Below the pieces are notes generated by a model, which worked only from the letters and a program-made list of their open reading frames with translations, made no database searches and had not been told where the DNA came from. A program made the position numbers and the translations under genes. Below are positions 27,685 to 36,708 of a DNA stretch of 64,000 nucleotides, in pieces; the stretch's first letter is position 1; each line of letters opens with the position of its first letter. This DNA comes from Caldilineaceae bacterium (GTDB lineage Bacteria; Chloroflexota; Anaerolineae; Caldilineales; Caldilineaceae), in assembly GCA_020846635.1 (NCBI GenBank), contig JADLDO010000036.1, forward strand, positions 124,001 to 188,000, written 5' to 3'.

Positions 27685-28686
27685 ATGACAACCAGCACAA
27701 CCCTCATCGTGGGAAGCGAGCCACATGACGAAGCAAGTAACGAGGCTGGGGCAGACAGGCTGGATCGCTGGCTTGCACGCCACTTACCAGAGCATAGCCG
27801 CAGTGTCATCCAACGCTGGATCAAAGAGGGCAGCGTCGTTGTCAACGACCAGCCATCGCGCGCAAACCAGCGTCTTTTGCCCGGAGATCGGATCGATCTC
27901 AACCTGCCCGATCTTCCACGCTCCACGGAGTTGAGAGCGGAGGAGATTCCTCTCGCCGTACTCTATGAAGATCAAGACCTCATCGTTGTCGATAAGCCCG
28001 CCGGTCTCGTCGTCCATCCCGCGCCGGGTCATGCCGGGGGCACGCTTGTCAATGCCATCCTCCATCACGTTCCCGATCTTGCGGGCATCGGCGGCGAGCT
28101 GCGCCCCGGCATCGTGCATCGTCTTGACAAAGACACTTCCGGCGTCATCGTCGTCGCCAAACACGATGCGGCATTGCGCCATCTCCAAGCTCAATTCAAG
28201 AGCCGCAAGGTTGAAAAACAGTATATCGCTTTGGTCGAAGGGAAAATCGAGGAGGAGCAAGGGCGCATCGTCGCACCCATCGGGCGAGACCCGCGTAACC
28301 GCAAACGTCAAACCGTTATCTTGGCGGAGAACCCTGGCGCACTCAAGGCACGCCCCGCAACAACAGAATACAAGGTACTCGCCCAATTCACCGTACCGTT
28401 ACGCAACGCTCCCGGACGCGGCACCTTCACACTTGTACAAGCCCATCCAATCACAGGGCGCACCCACCAGATACGCGTCCACTTTGCCTGGTTAGGACAC
28501 CCATTAGTTGGCGACCCCATCTATGGCTTGCGCCGCCAGCGACTGCCTGTCCCGCGTCTGTTCCTACATGCCGCCCGCCTTGCCTTTGCCTTGCCCAGCA
28601 CAGGCGAACGAGTAGAATTTAGCGCACCTTTGCCCGCCGAACTACAACAGGTATTGCATGATCTTGATCAGGCGGCCTCAGCCTAG
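27685..28686 (+). CDS. rluD: RluA/RluD-family 23S rRNA pseudouridine synthase
   Basis: A 333-residue RNA-modifying enzyme. The start at 27685 (MTTSTTLIV) follows lspA; the longer open frame overlaps lspA in another frame and is an artefact. Residues ~20-85 are an S4 RNA-binding domain (RLDRWLARHLPEHSRSVIQRWI). The catalytic Asp lies in RPGIVHRLDKDTSGVIVVAK, and TGRTHQIRVHFAWLGHPLVGDPIYG is the family C-terminal signature. It would modify helix 69 or a related 23S rRNA site; RluC-type specificity cannot be excluded. The lspA-rluD order is common in bacteria. Confidence 0.93.
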   Translation: MTTSTTLIVGSEPHDEASNEAGADRLDRWLARHLPEHSRSVIQRWIKEGSVVVNDQPSRANQRLLPGDRIDLNLPDLPRSTELRAEEIPLAVLYEDQDLIVVDKPAGLVVHPAPGHAGGTLVNAILHHVPDLAGIGGELRPGIVHRLDKDTSGVIVVAKHDAALRHLQAQFKSRKVEKQYIALVEGKIEEEQGRIVAPIGRDPRNRKRQTVILAENPGALKARPATTEYKVLAQFTVPLRNAPGRGTFTLVQAHPITGRTHQIRVHFAWLGHPLVGDPIYGLRRQRLPVPRLFLHAARLAFALPSTGERVEFSAPLPAELQQVLHDLDQAASA

Positions 28687-28722
28687 CCGTTGGCCTGTGC
28701 AAAACGCCCTCCAACAAATGAC

Positions 28723-28998
28723 CTAGCGACGCACAAGACGCGGGCGTGCATGGCTCGTCGAACCACTGGAGGCCGATGTCTGAGAAGAACCCTGTTGCGT
28801 CGCCACAGGTCGTTCACGGTCAGGACGGCGATCCTGGCGAATGGTCGGCGCAGAAACGGGTGCGGCGGAGACCGGCTGCACCTCCAGCGACAATCCGAGC
28901 GTCACCGCGAGTATCGCTGCCAAACAGCAAACCGTGATTTCCCGCCGGAAGCTGCTCATTGCCATTCGTAGGTTCATTTGAAATAAGATGCGCTGCAT
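28723..28998 (-). CDS. Small secreted protein of unknown function
   Basis: A 91-residue frame with a convincing Sec signal: a basic stretch (FRRE) at about residues 17-20, a hydrophobic core (VCCLAAILAVTLGL) and an Ala-x-Ala-like site around PVSAAPVSA. The mature part is short, basic, and Ser/Thr/Arg/Pro-rich. Several in-frame ATGs exist (28998, 28974, 28956); none has a strong ribosome site. It lies alone on the minus strand between rluD and an oxidoreductase. Not recognised; it could be a spurious frame, but the signal peptide makes that less likely. Confidence 0.45.
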   Translation of the reverse strand: MQRILFQMNLRMAMSSFRREITVCCLAAILAVTLGLSLEVQPVSAAPVSAPTIRQDRRPDRERPVATQQGSSQTSASSGSTSHARPRLVRR

Positions 28999-29185
28999 AA
29001 TACGTTCCGATCAAGGCTGCAATGTTAGATTACAAAGATAGGCTCTCCTCTAATACACTGGTAACGATACCGGATCAAACAATGCTTGAACAGCGACATT
29101 TGACGGACACTGCTTGCCATTGTGACCAGATAGGGCAAGATTGACAGTACCTATCCATCCATTTTGCGCTGCCCGTGGAGACGAT

Positions 29186-30469
29186 ATGCAACTCAAACCC
29201 CTGTGGACAGAAGACGTTCTACCCCCAACAAACCTTCTGAAAACCCAGCCCAACCAGGTGGATGTTGCGATCATCGGCAGCGGCTATACGGGCCTGCACG
29301 CCGCGCACACACTATCATCCGCTGGAACCAACGTCGCCGTCTTTGAATCGCACACAGTGGGTTGGGGGGCTAGCAGTCGTAATGGCGGCATGGTCAATCC
29401 GGGACTAAAGCTCTCAGCGCCGGACCTATTCCATCACTATGGACCCGAAAAAGGCAGATGCCTGTTTGCCTGGTCACTCGCCGCCATTGATTTCGTCGAG
29501 CGTTTCATCCAAACAGAGGCCATCGAATGCAACTTCACCCGTCATGGTCAACTGGTTCTAGCCTACAAACCAACGCACTTCACGGCACTGCGACATGAAG
29601 TCGCCTGGCATGAGCGCGAGCTAGGCGACACCGTTCCCCAAGTCGTTGGGCCAGCCGAACTCTCCAGCGAAATTGGTTCGCCAGCCTACTATGGCGGCAT
29701 CCGCGATCCGCGTGCTGCCGGACTCCATCCCGCCAAATACGTCTATGGTCTTGCCCGCGCTGCCAGCCAGGCGGGCGCGCAGATCGTTGAGCAGGCTCCT
29801 GTGCAATCGTTGCGCCGCGTCGGCGACAGCTACCAGCTCGTGACGCCCAACGGCCCAGTAACAGCAAACGCTGTCCTGCTTGCTACCAACGGATACACCA
29901 ATAATCTCATTCCCCCAGCCCGTCGCGGCATCTTCTCTGGGGGAAGCTATATCATCACCACCGAGCCGCTTTCTCCCTCCTTGCAGCACAGCGTCAGCCC
30001 CCGCGGTCGCATGTTTTACGACAGCAAGCACTTTCTCAACTACTTCCGCCTCACACCCGATGGACGCATGTTGTTTGGTGGACGCCACAACCTCTCCACC
30101 GATCTTCCCCTCGATCAAAGCGCCAAGGAACTCGGTAAACGGATGCTCGAAGTTTTTCCACAGCTCGCCGGTGTCCCGATTTCTCACTCCTGGAGTGGCA
30201 AGCTCGGCCTCACCTTTGATCTCATGCCCCATGCAGGTCGTATCCAGGATGGCCCCGCGCCCGGCATCTTCTATGCCTATGGCTATGGCGGACACGGCGT
30301 TGCCGTTGCCAGCTATCTGGGCCATATGATGGGCAACTTAATTGCAGGTAAACCGGTCAACAACCCTATCCTCGACTTGCCCCATGCACGCCATTTCTTT
30401 ACACCCTACGAGAAACTCTACTTGCCACTCATCTCGACCTGGTTTCGCTTTCTCGACCGCATTAGCTAA
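29186..30469 (+). CDS. FAD-dependent amino acid/amine oxidoreductase (DAO family)
   Basis: A 427-residue flavoprotein of the D-amino-acid oxidase/glycine oxidase superfamily, closest in outline to gamma-glutamylputrescine oxidase. The FAD-binding motif is AIIGSGYTGLHAAHTL near residue 31, followed by ESHTVGWGASSRNGGMVNPG, in which SxRNGG is typical of that subgroup. FGGRHN near residue 315 and FYAYGYGGHGVAVASYLG near the C-terminus complete the FAD site. The start at 29186 was chosen for the GGAG seven bases before it. Oxidation of an amine or amino acid with release of H2O2 or transfer to quinone is expected; the substrate is not known. Confidence 0.87.
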   Translation: MQLKPLWTEDVLPPTNLLKTQPNQVDVAIIGSGYTGLHAAHTLSSAGTNVAVFESHTVGWGASSRNGGMVNPGLKLSAPDLFHHYGPEKGRCLFAWSLAAIDFVERFIQTEAIECNFTRHGQLVLAYKPTHFTALRHEVAWHERELGDTVPQVVGPAELSSEIGSPAYYGGIRDPRAAGLHPAKYVYGLARAASQAGAQIVEQAPVQSLRRVGDSYQLVTPNGPVTANAVLLATNGYTNNLIPPARRGIFSGGSYIITTEPLSPSLQHSVSPRGRMFYDSKHFLNYFRLTPDGRMLFGGRHNLSTDLPLDQSAKELGKRMLEVFPQLAGVPISHSWSGKLGLTFDLMPHAGRIQDGPAPGIFYAYGYGGHGVAVASYLGHMMGNLIAGKPVNNPILDLPHARHFFTPYEKLYLPLISTWFRFLDRIS

Positions 30470-30507
30470 CCCGCAACCTGCACCGTTAAGCCTACACTGT
30501 ACGTTCT

Positions 30508-31320
30508 CTACTTATGCTCTGCCCTGCATGAGACCAATTCCATCCATTGTGTCTCCTCACTCACAACCATGCCGTGGCGCAAACGACCCTGCGGCGTTGC
30601 CACCATATATTGATTGTCGATCCAAGCGACAAATCCTAACGGCCCGCGCGGTGCATAATGCGTGCTGAACACCGCTTCACCATCCACCACAAAGCGCACC
30701 CTGTCCGTCTCCCACTCCAAAACATACTCATGCCAGCCCTCCATCGCAGCCGGCACCAGTGCTTCATCAATCTTCAAGATGCGTTGGGCCAGCGGCCACA
30801 CGCCACGGTAGAGCCACGGCAGGCGACAGGCCAGCGCCCCCAACGGCGCAAAGGGCATCAGCGCCTTTGCCACGGGCCGCGTAGCATCAATGGTCGCCGC
30901 CTTCCAACCAAAACCCGGAACCCCCAACGCCAAAGGCATCTGTGAAGGTGGCGACGCAAAGAAGAACCAGACCGCTTGTGGCAACCGCCAACGTGGTAAG
31001 GGCGATGAGCGTGCAATCTTCGTCATCGCAAACGGGTCATTCCAAAAGCCAAAGCCCGCGGTGCCACGCAGCGCCGCTTGCGAGTGCGAGAACCGAGCGC
31101 GTACAACCAGCCGCACAGGGGGTCGCCACCGCATCACGCCGTTGAGATGGTAATCATCCAGTTGTGCATTGCTATAGCGCTCATCATCTAACGGACGCCT
31201 GGACAGGCGCACTGTCCCATCCTGCCCTTCAACCGTACCGCCTCCCGTCTCATAGGCAATCTCAGTAAGATCAGTGAGATCGGTCAGGTCGAGTGATGGT
31301 GATTCCAGTGGCATCTTCAT
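30508..31320 (-). CDS. Concanavalin-like (GH16-type) fold protein
   Basis: A 270-residue protein resembling family-16 glycoside hydrolases or related lectin-like jellyrolls: VVRARFSHSQAALRGTAGFGFWNDPF in the first half, then WHEYVLEWETDRVRFVVDGE and GPLGFVAWIDNQYM near the end. I do not see the E-x-D-x-x-E catalytic signature of active GH16 enzymes, so carbohydrate cleavage is doubtful. No signal peptide is evident. The N-terminus contains a Leu-Thr-Asp triplet repeat (LTDLTDLTE) from a small tandem duplication. It starts six bases after the methyltransferase stop and is co-transcribed with it. Confidence 0.6.
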   Translation of the reverse strand: MKMPLESPSLDLTDLTDLTEIAYETGGGTVEGQDGTVRLSRRPLDDERYSNAQLDDYHLNGVMRWRPPVRLVVRARFSHSQAALRGTAGFGFWNDPFAMTKIARSSPLPRWRLPQAVWFFFASPPSQMPLALGVPGFGWKAATIDATRPVAKALMPFAPLGALACRLPWLYRGVWPLAQRILKIDEALVPAAMEGWHEYVLEWETDRVRFVVDGEAVFSTHYAPRGPLGFVAWIDNQYMVATPQGRLRHGMVVSEETQWMELVSCRAEHK

Positions 31321-31326
31321 AGCCCG

Positions 31327-32007
31327 CTATTCCCGATCCGCCACCAGGACGCCAACCGTAAAGGGCCCATCCTGCTGCTCCACCCAGCGCGCCTCAAACC
31401 CAGCCGCCGCCAAACGCTCTGCCGTTGCAGTCAGTGACGCCTCAGCAGGTCGCCCATAGAACACCGGCAGCATCCGCCCCATCCATCCAAACTGCAATTC
31501 AACCCACAAGCCTAAGAGCACCACGCGCCCCCCGCGGCGCAGCACTCGCCGCATCTCCGCCAACGTTGCCGCTTCCAGAATATAGCCTGCCGGAAAGGTT
31601 GCCATCACTGTGTCAAAGACTTCATCTTGAAAGGGCAGCGCACGCCCATCGCTCAGGATCGCACGCACTCCAACCTGCTTCTGAACGGCGCGTCGCCGTG
31701 TAACCTCGATCATCGTAGGTGAGCGATCAACCCCCACCATCGAGAACCGGCGTTGGCTGCCCTGCACAAGAAGTTCACCCGTACCAACCCCCAATTCCAA
31801 CACATCTTGCCCGCGCACTTCGGCCCACACGCCTGCTTGCCATCTGCGCCAGTGTCCACCGCTCACCAGCCAACTCACCCAATCATAGGCCCACGCCAAT
31901 TCAAGATAGAGCCGCGCACAGGCCCACTGGTAGGCACGTGCAACCCAACTCAATCGTGGAACCATAATCCTCGCTTCAACGTTGACTTCTTTGTCACTCA
32001 GTCGCAT
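31327..32007 (-). CDS. Class I SAM-dependent methyltransferase
   Basis: A 226-residue methyltransferase. Motif I is DVLELGVGTGELL, followed by GVDRSPTMIEVTRRRA, then DGRALPFQDEVFDTVMATFPAGYI and the post-motif LRRGGRVVLLG. The pattern is that of small-molecule or lipid methyltransferases of the UbiE/type-11 group. The start at 32007 is preferred for its AGGA; an upstream ATG at 32052 and a downstream one at 31965 are alternatives. The substrate is unknown. It is divergent from the macroglobulin gene, sharing a ~140-base intergenic region with TACCATTGCAACATT-like repeats around 32052-32100. Confidence 0.82.
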   Translation of the reverse strand: MRLSDKEVNVEARIMVPRLSWVARAYQWACARLYLELAWAYDWVSWLVSGGHWRRWQAGVWAEVRGQDVLELGVGTGELLVQGSQRRFSMVGVDRSPTMIEVTRRRAVQKQVGVRAILSDGRALPFQDEVFDTVMATFPAGYILEAATLAEMRRVLRRGGRVVLLGLWVELQFGWMGRMLPVFYGRPAEASLTATAERLAAAGFEARWVEQQDGPFTVGVLVADRE

Positions 32008-32149
32008 AATGTGTCCTAGTTCTACACGAATCTTCAAAGGTCTACGACCCATCTACCATTGCAACATTTCTACCATTGCAACATTTATCATTGCAACATT
32101 CAGAGGAACTTCCCGCGAGTTGCACATAGCTCCAAGAGGAGTATGCACT

Positions 32150-35100
32150 ATGCCCGCGTCGCGCTATCGACTCTTACGTATCCTAGCCGGACTCCTGATT
32201 TTCATCCTGGGCTGCCCTCCGCCTAATCAGCCACCACGCGAAGTCATCATCCAGGGTATCGAGACAATCGGGCGCGCAGGCTTCACGCTACTAGGCGAAG
32301 TCTTCGTGCTCATTCCTGACAGCACCGGCTCATTCCTCTTGCAGGTGCGCGACCCAAACACCGGCGTCCCGGTTGAAAATGGCACAGTCACGGTCTCGCT
32401 CTCCGACCCCGATGGGGACAACACACGCGTCTTTCGCGGCACGACCAACGAGCAGGGCCTCGTCCAGGTGAGCTTTACTGTACCCGAAAATGTGACGAAT
32501 CCCAATCAAGTGCTCGTAGTCGAATCCCGCTCGACGGCAGGGACAGCCAAATATGAAGAAAGTGTCTATGTCGGGCGCGCCTACAATGTGCTCGTCTCCA
32601 CCGACAAACCCGTTTACCAGCCCGGGCAGACCATCCATATCCGCACCCTTGCACTGGACACCCTGGCTCTGAAAGCGACCCACGACCATGAAGTGACGGT
32701 CACTGTAAGCGACCCCAACGGCAACAAAGTCGCACGCAACACGCTTACCACCTCCAAATATGGCGTCGCCTCCACAGATTTCGTCGTGGATAGCCTAGCC
32801 ACCACGGGCGACTACATCATTACCGCCGAAATTGGCCCTGTCTCTAGCAGCCGCACAGTCGAAGTCGAGCCCTACACCCTTCCCCGTTTCAAGGTGGAAT
32901 TCAACAGCGACAAAGCCTTCTATCTACCTGGCGAAACCGCAACAGGCGTGGTTGACGCCCAATACTTCTTTGGCAAACCCGTAAGCGGCGGCGAGGTCAC
33001 AATCCGTGGCTACGTTACGGATGTGGATCGCTTCCAGGTTTTCGAGGTAAACGGAACCACGGACGAAAATGGACAGTACCCTTACTCGTTCACCGTCCCG
33101 GATTACTTCGTCGGCCAACTCGAAAACAATGCCGCCGAGGTCGATTTGGAAATTACGGTCGTCGACACGGCAAACCATGCCGAAAGCATTGACGATACGG
33201 TCACGGTTGCCGAAAAGAAGATCCTAATCGAAGCCATCCCAGAGTCAGGCACGTTGCGTGCAGGCATCGAGAACATCATCTATGTCGACACATCCTATCC
33301 CGATGGACGCGCCGCGCCCAGCACCATTGAGGTAGAATCCCCCCTCCTTGCCGAGCCATTGACCCTCGCCACCGATGCCTATGGGCTTGCCACCTTCCGC
33401 ATGACCCCCACCGTCGATGTCGCGCCAGTCATCACGCTGACGGCAACCACCACCCCAACTGGAGCCGCTGCCCCCCCCGATTCTGCCATTCAGGTCTTGA
33501 CATTGGAGGCTGACCAGACGCCCACCTCTGTCCTGCTCCGCCCCGAACGGGCCGAATATCACATCGGCGACACCATGAATCTCGATATCCATGTAGCAGG
33601 CAACAGCCGCACAGTCTATCTGGATGTCATCAAGGGACGTCAGACTTTCGCCCTAGTCTCCCTGCCGGTCATGGATGGCATAGCCCAGGCCGCCATTGAC
33701 ATTGATGGCTCACTCTTGGGAACCCTCGAACTCAATGCCTATGTCGTCAACGATCAAGGCGAGATCGTGCGCGACCGCCGCCTGGTACTGGTTAATCCAG
33801 CCCCAGCCCAGGTTGAGATCAGCAGCGACGCCGCAACCTATCGCCCTGGGGAAACCGCAACCGTCGATTTTCAAGTAACACGCGACGGAGCGCCCATGAC
33901 TGGCGCGTTAGGCATCAGCATCGTCGATGAATCGGTCTTTTCCGTCGGTACCCAAGACCCCGGCTTCGCCCGCACCTACTTCTTGCTTGAGCGCGAACTG
34001 CTTGAGCCTCGCTATGAAATCCATAACTTCACCGATCTTGAGGACGACGAAGCTTCGCCCTATGACCAAAACCCGGACAGTGTTCGCTATGGCCTCGCTC
34101 CCAATACACCTGCCATCACACCTGACCCGGCGCTCATAGCCACGTCACGCAACAGTGCGCTTATGGGCTTCTTTGCCGAGGAACTTGGCGCAATCGCAGC
34201 CCCCATACTCGCAAGCCCAGCAGCCGAAAGCGTAGCATCAGCCCCGACAGATGCCTTTGCATGGGGCTGGTTAAATCGCATCGTCTTGATGGCCCCGCTG
34301 CTTGGGCTAGCCTTCTATGATGGCACAAAGTCCCGTCGTCGCCTCCTGGTCGCCACCGTCTTGTTCGCACTGGCAACAGGCTTCTACGCAGCCTGTTCCT
34401 CCGGGGCTCCAGCCGCCCCTGCTGCATCGCAAGAAGCCGCCGCATCCGAGACTACTGCCACACGCGGCACCGCCGACGCGCCACGCCTGCGCCAGTATTT
34501 CCCCGAAACACTCTACTGGATGCCCGAACTAGAGACCGACGCACAAGGTCATGCCCAGGTCGAACTTCCCCTCGCCGATTCCATCACCACCTGGCGCGTC
34601 TCCGTCATAGCCTCCGACGAGCAAGGCAATCTAGGCAGCGGGCAAGGCTCCTTGCGCGTCTTCCAGGAATTTTTCGTCGAGCCCGACCTGCCCCGCTTCC
34701 TCACCGTGGGCGACGAAATCGATGTACCCATTGCCCTCTATAACTACCTCAATACACCACAAACCATCGAGCTAAGCGTCAAAAGGGCCCCCTGGTTCGA
34801 GTTCCGAGGCGATTCCGCCCTAACCATCGAACTCGGCCCCAACGAAGTCAGCGCGGCCTATATCCCGATCAGCGTGCTTGACTTTGGCGAGCAGGATTTC
34901 GAAATCACGGCGATTGGTGAACAGGCCAGCGATGCGGTTCTCCGCACCGTATCAGTCGTCCCCAACGGGCGTCCCCAGGCTAGCGTTGTCAATGGACAGC
35001 TAGAAGCTGCACACTCCTTTGAAGTCGCCGTTCCGCGCAATGCCATCCCCGGCACGGGCCGCGTCACGGTCAAGCTCTATCCGGGTATTGTCAGTCAGGC

Positions 35101-36622
35101 AATTGATGGGCTGGCGGGCATGTTGCAAGAGCCTTATGGCTGTTTCGAACAGACCAGTAGCGTCAACTATCCCAACGTGCTTGTGCTCGACTATCTACGT
35201 GCCACCGGACAGCAGAGTCCGGACATCGAACTGCAGGCCGAATTCTATATCAACGCTGGCTACCAACGGCTCGTGACCTTTGAAGTGCCTGGTTCACCAG
35301 GCGGATTTAGCCTCTTCGGCAACCCGCCCCCGGAAACCATGCTCACAGCCTATGGTCTTATGCAATTTTCCGACATGGCCCATGTCTACTATGTAGACCC
35401 GGCTCTGCTCGAACGCACAGCCCAATTTCTTATCGATCGCCAGCAGCGCAACGGTTCCTGGAATCCATCGGGGATGAGGGTCAGCAGTTCGGACAGTGGA
35501 GAGGAAACAGGTGACATTTCTGCCACTGCCTATATTGTGTGGGGATTGGCCGATGCCGGTTTCATGAACGATCTAGCGGTCGCGCGCGGCCTTACCTACC
35601 TTGTGGAAAATATCAACATCGCTGACACGGACTCGTACGTGCTCGCAATGGCTGCCAATGCTTTTGCCGCAGCCGATCAACCCGCCAGCGGCATACTAGG
35701 CGACATACTGGATGAATTGGCCTCGCGCGCCATCTCCGAATCGGATAACGGCGTGCGTTGGTCATCCACGGTCACGACTTGGCTGCGCGAATACGGAACC
35801 ATTGTCGATCTGGAAACAACTTCAATGGCAACAATCGCCTTCCTCCGCAGTGGTCAGCATCTCGACCTTGCCGAGCGCGCCATACACTACATCACCAGCC
35901 ACCGCAACAATATCGGTGCCTACGGCAGCCCCCACTCGACCGTCATGGCCCTCAAGGCCCTGCTGTTGGCAGCCCAAATCGGGGGCGAAGGCGGCAGCGC
36001 CACGGTGACGATCTCGTTGGAGGGCGCACGCACACGCACCCTCACCGTCGATGAGAGCAATGCCGACGTGGTACAGCAAGTCAGCTTTGACGACATCGGC
36101 AGCGACCCCGTTGAGCTCCTGATTGAAATGGAAGGCGACCGCGCCATTCACTACCAGGTCAGCACCGACTACTATCAGCCCTGGCCGGGCCCGACCTCTA
36201 CGCCCTCCACGCCACAGGCCCCGCAAGGTGTCCGCATCGACGTGGCCTATGACCGCACCGAACTTGCCGTCAATGACATTGTCGAGGTAACTGCGGAGGT
36301 GGAGATGCTCTCCGAAGGTGTCGCCGGAATGGTCCTGGTCGATCTCGGTGTTCCGCCTGGCTTTACCCCACTCACCAATGATCTGGATGCCCTGGTCGAC
36401 AGGGGTATCATCGAACGCTACGAATTAACCGGACGCCAGATCATCTTCTATCTGGAAGACGTTCCCAGTGGGCAAATGTACGAGTTGACCTACCGGCTAC
36501 AGGCCCGCTTCCCCATTCGCGCGCAAACGCCACCCAGCACAGTCTATGACTACTACACACCGGAGCAGCGTGCCACCGAATCCCCGCAGCGAATCGTCGT
36601 AACCCTGGGAACTCCCCAGTAG
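32150..36622 (+). CDS. Alpha-2-macroglobulin family lipoprotein with an internal membrane-like segment
   Basis: A 1490-residue periplasmic/surface anti-protease or colonisation factor. The start at 32150 has AGAGGAG before it and gives a lipoprotein signal ending in ILGC (Cys22). Macroglobulin (MG) beta domains follow: FVLIPDSTGSFLLQVRDPN, then LVSTDKPVYQPGQTIHIRT at about 150, and more to about 680. The thioester motif is complete: PYGCFEQ with Cys998, Glu1000 and Gln1001, followed by the alpha-helical thioester domain and a C-terminal receptor-like domain (PPGFTPLTNDLDALVDRG). Between the MG6-like domain and the ANA-like region (about 705-770), where a bait region is expected, lie two hydrophobic helices and an AACSSG sequence (Cys749) followed by an Ala/Pro/Glu linker. 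pbpC, its common partner, is absent. Confidence 0.9.
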   Translation: MPASRYRLLRILAGLLIFILGCPPPNQPPREVIIQGIETIGRAGFTLLGEVFVLIPDSTGSFLLQVRDPNTGVPVENGTVTVSLSDPDGDNTRVFRGTTNEQGLVQVSFTVPENVTNPNQVLVVESRSTAGTAKYEESVYVGRAYNVLVSTDKPVYQPGQTIHIRTLALDTLALKATHDHEVTVTVSDPNGNKVARNTLTTSKYGVASTDFVVDSLATTGDYIITAEIGPVSSSRTVEVEPYTLPRFKVEFNSDKAFYLPGETATGVVDAQYFFGKPVSGGEVTIRGYVTDVDRFQVFEVNGTTDENGQYPYSFTVPDYFVGQLENNAAEVDLEITVVDTANHAESIDDTVTVAEKKILIEAIPESGTLRAGIENIIYVDTSYPDGRAAPSTIEVESPLLAEPLTLATDAYGLATFRMTPTVDVAPVITLTATTTPTGAAAPPDSAIQVLTLEADQTPTSVLLRPERAEYHIGDTMNLDIHVAGNSRTVYLDVIKGRQTFALVSLPVMDGIAQAAIDIDGSLLGTLELNAYVVNDQGEIVRDRRLVLVNPAPAQVEISSDAATYRPGETATVDFQVTRDGAPMTGALGISIVDESVFSVGTQDPGFARTYFLLERELLEPRYEIHNFTDLEDDEASPYDQNPDSVRYGLAPNTPAITPDPALIATSRNSALMGFFAEELGAIAAPILASPAAESVASAPTDAFAWGWLNRIVLMAPLLGLAFYDGTKSRRRLLVATVLFALATGFYAACSSGAPAAPAASQEAAASETTATRGTADAPRLRQYFPETLYWMPELETDAQGHAQVELPLADSITTWRVSVIASDEQGNLGSGQGSLRVFQEFFVEPDLPRFLTVGDEIDVPIALYNYLNTPQTIELSVKRAPWFEFRGDSALTIELGPNEVSAAYIPISVLDFGEQDFEITAIGEQASDAVLRTVSVVPNGRPQASVVNGQLEAAHSFEVAVPRNAIPGTGRVTVKLYPGIVSQAIDGLAGMLQEPYGCFEQTSSVNYPNVLVLDYLRATGQQSPDIELQAEFYINAGYQRLVTFEVPGSPGGFSLFGNPPPETMLTAYGLMQFSDMAHVYYVDPALLERTAQFLIDRQQRNGSWNPSGMRVSSSDSGEETGDISATAYIVWGLADAGFMNDLAVARGLTYLVENINIADTDSYVLAMAANAFAAADQPASGILGDILDELASRAISESDNGVRWSSTVTTWLREYGTIVDLETTSMATIAFLRSGQHLDLAERAIHYITSHRNNIGAYGSPHSTVMALKALLLAAQIGGEGGSATVTISLEGARTRTLTVDESNADVVQQVSFDDIGSDPVELLIEMEGDRAIHYQVSTDYYQPWPGPTSTPSTPQAPQGVRIDVAYDRTELAVNDIVEVTAEVEMLSEGVAGMVLVDLGVPPGFTPLTNDLDALVDRGIIERYELTGRQIIFYLEDVPSGQMYELTYRLQARFPIRAQTPPSTVYDYYTPEQRATESPQRIVVTLGTPQ

Positions 36623-36630
36623 CCTGTTCG

Positions 36631-36665
36631 AAAATGGAGCGCCCTTTGCAAGGGCGCTCCATTTT
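36631..36665. terminator. Bidirectional terminator between convergent genes
   Basis: A perfect 16-bp stem (AAAATGGAGCGCCCTT with its complement) closes on a 3-base TGC loop. A-runs and T-runs flank both sides, so it can terminate transcripts from either direction. It lies 8 bases after the macroglobulin stop and about 43 bases beyond the metallopeptidase stop on the other strand. Confidence 0.9.
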
Positions 36666-36708
36666 CATTCTTCCTCCTTTATCTTGTAGAAGCGGGAAAA
36701 GCCCCCAC

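Noticed and set aside
29141-29185. Earlier start for the FAD oxidoreductase
   Set aside because: The 15 extra residues are unlike the family, and the GGAG site precedes the ATG at 29186.
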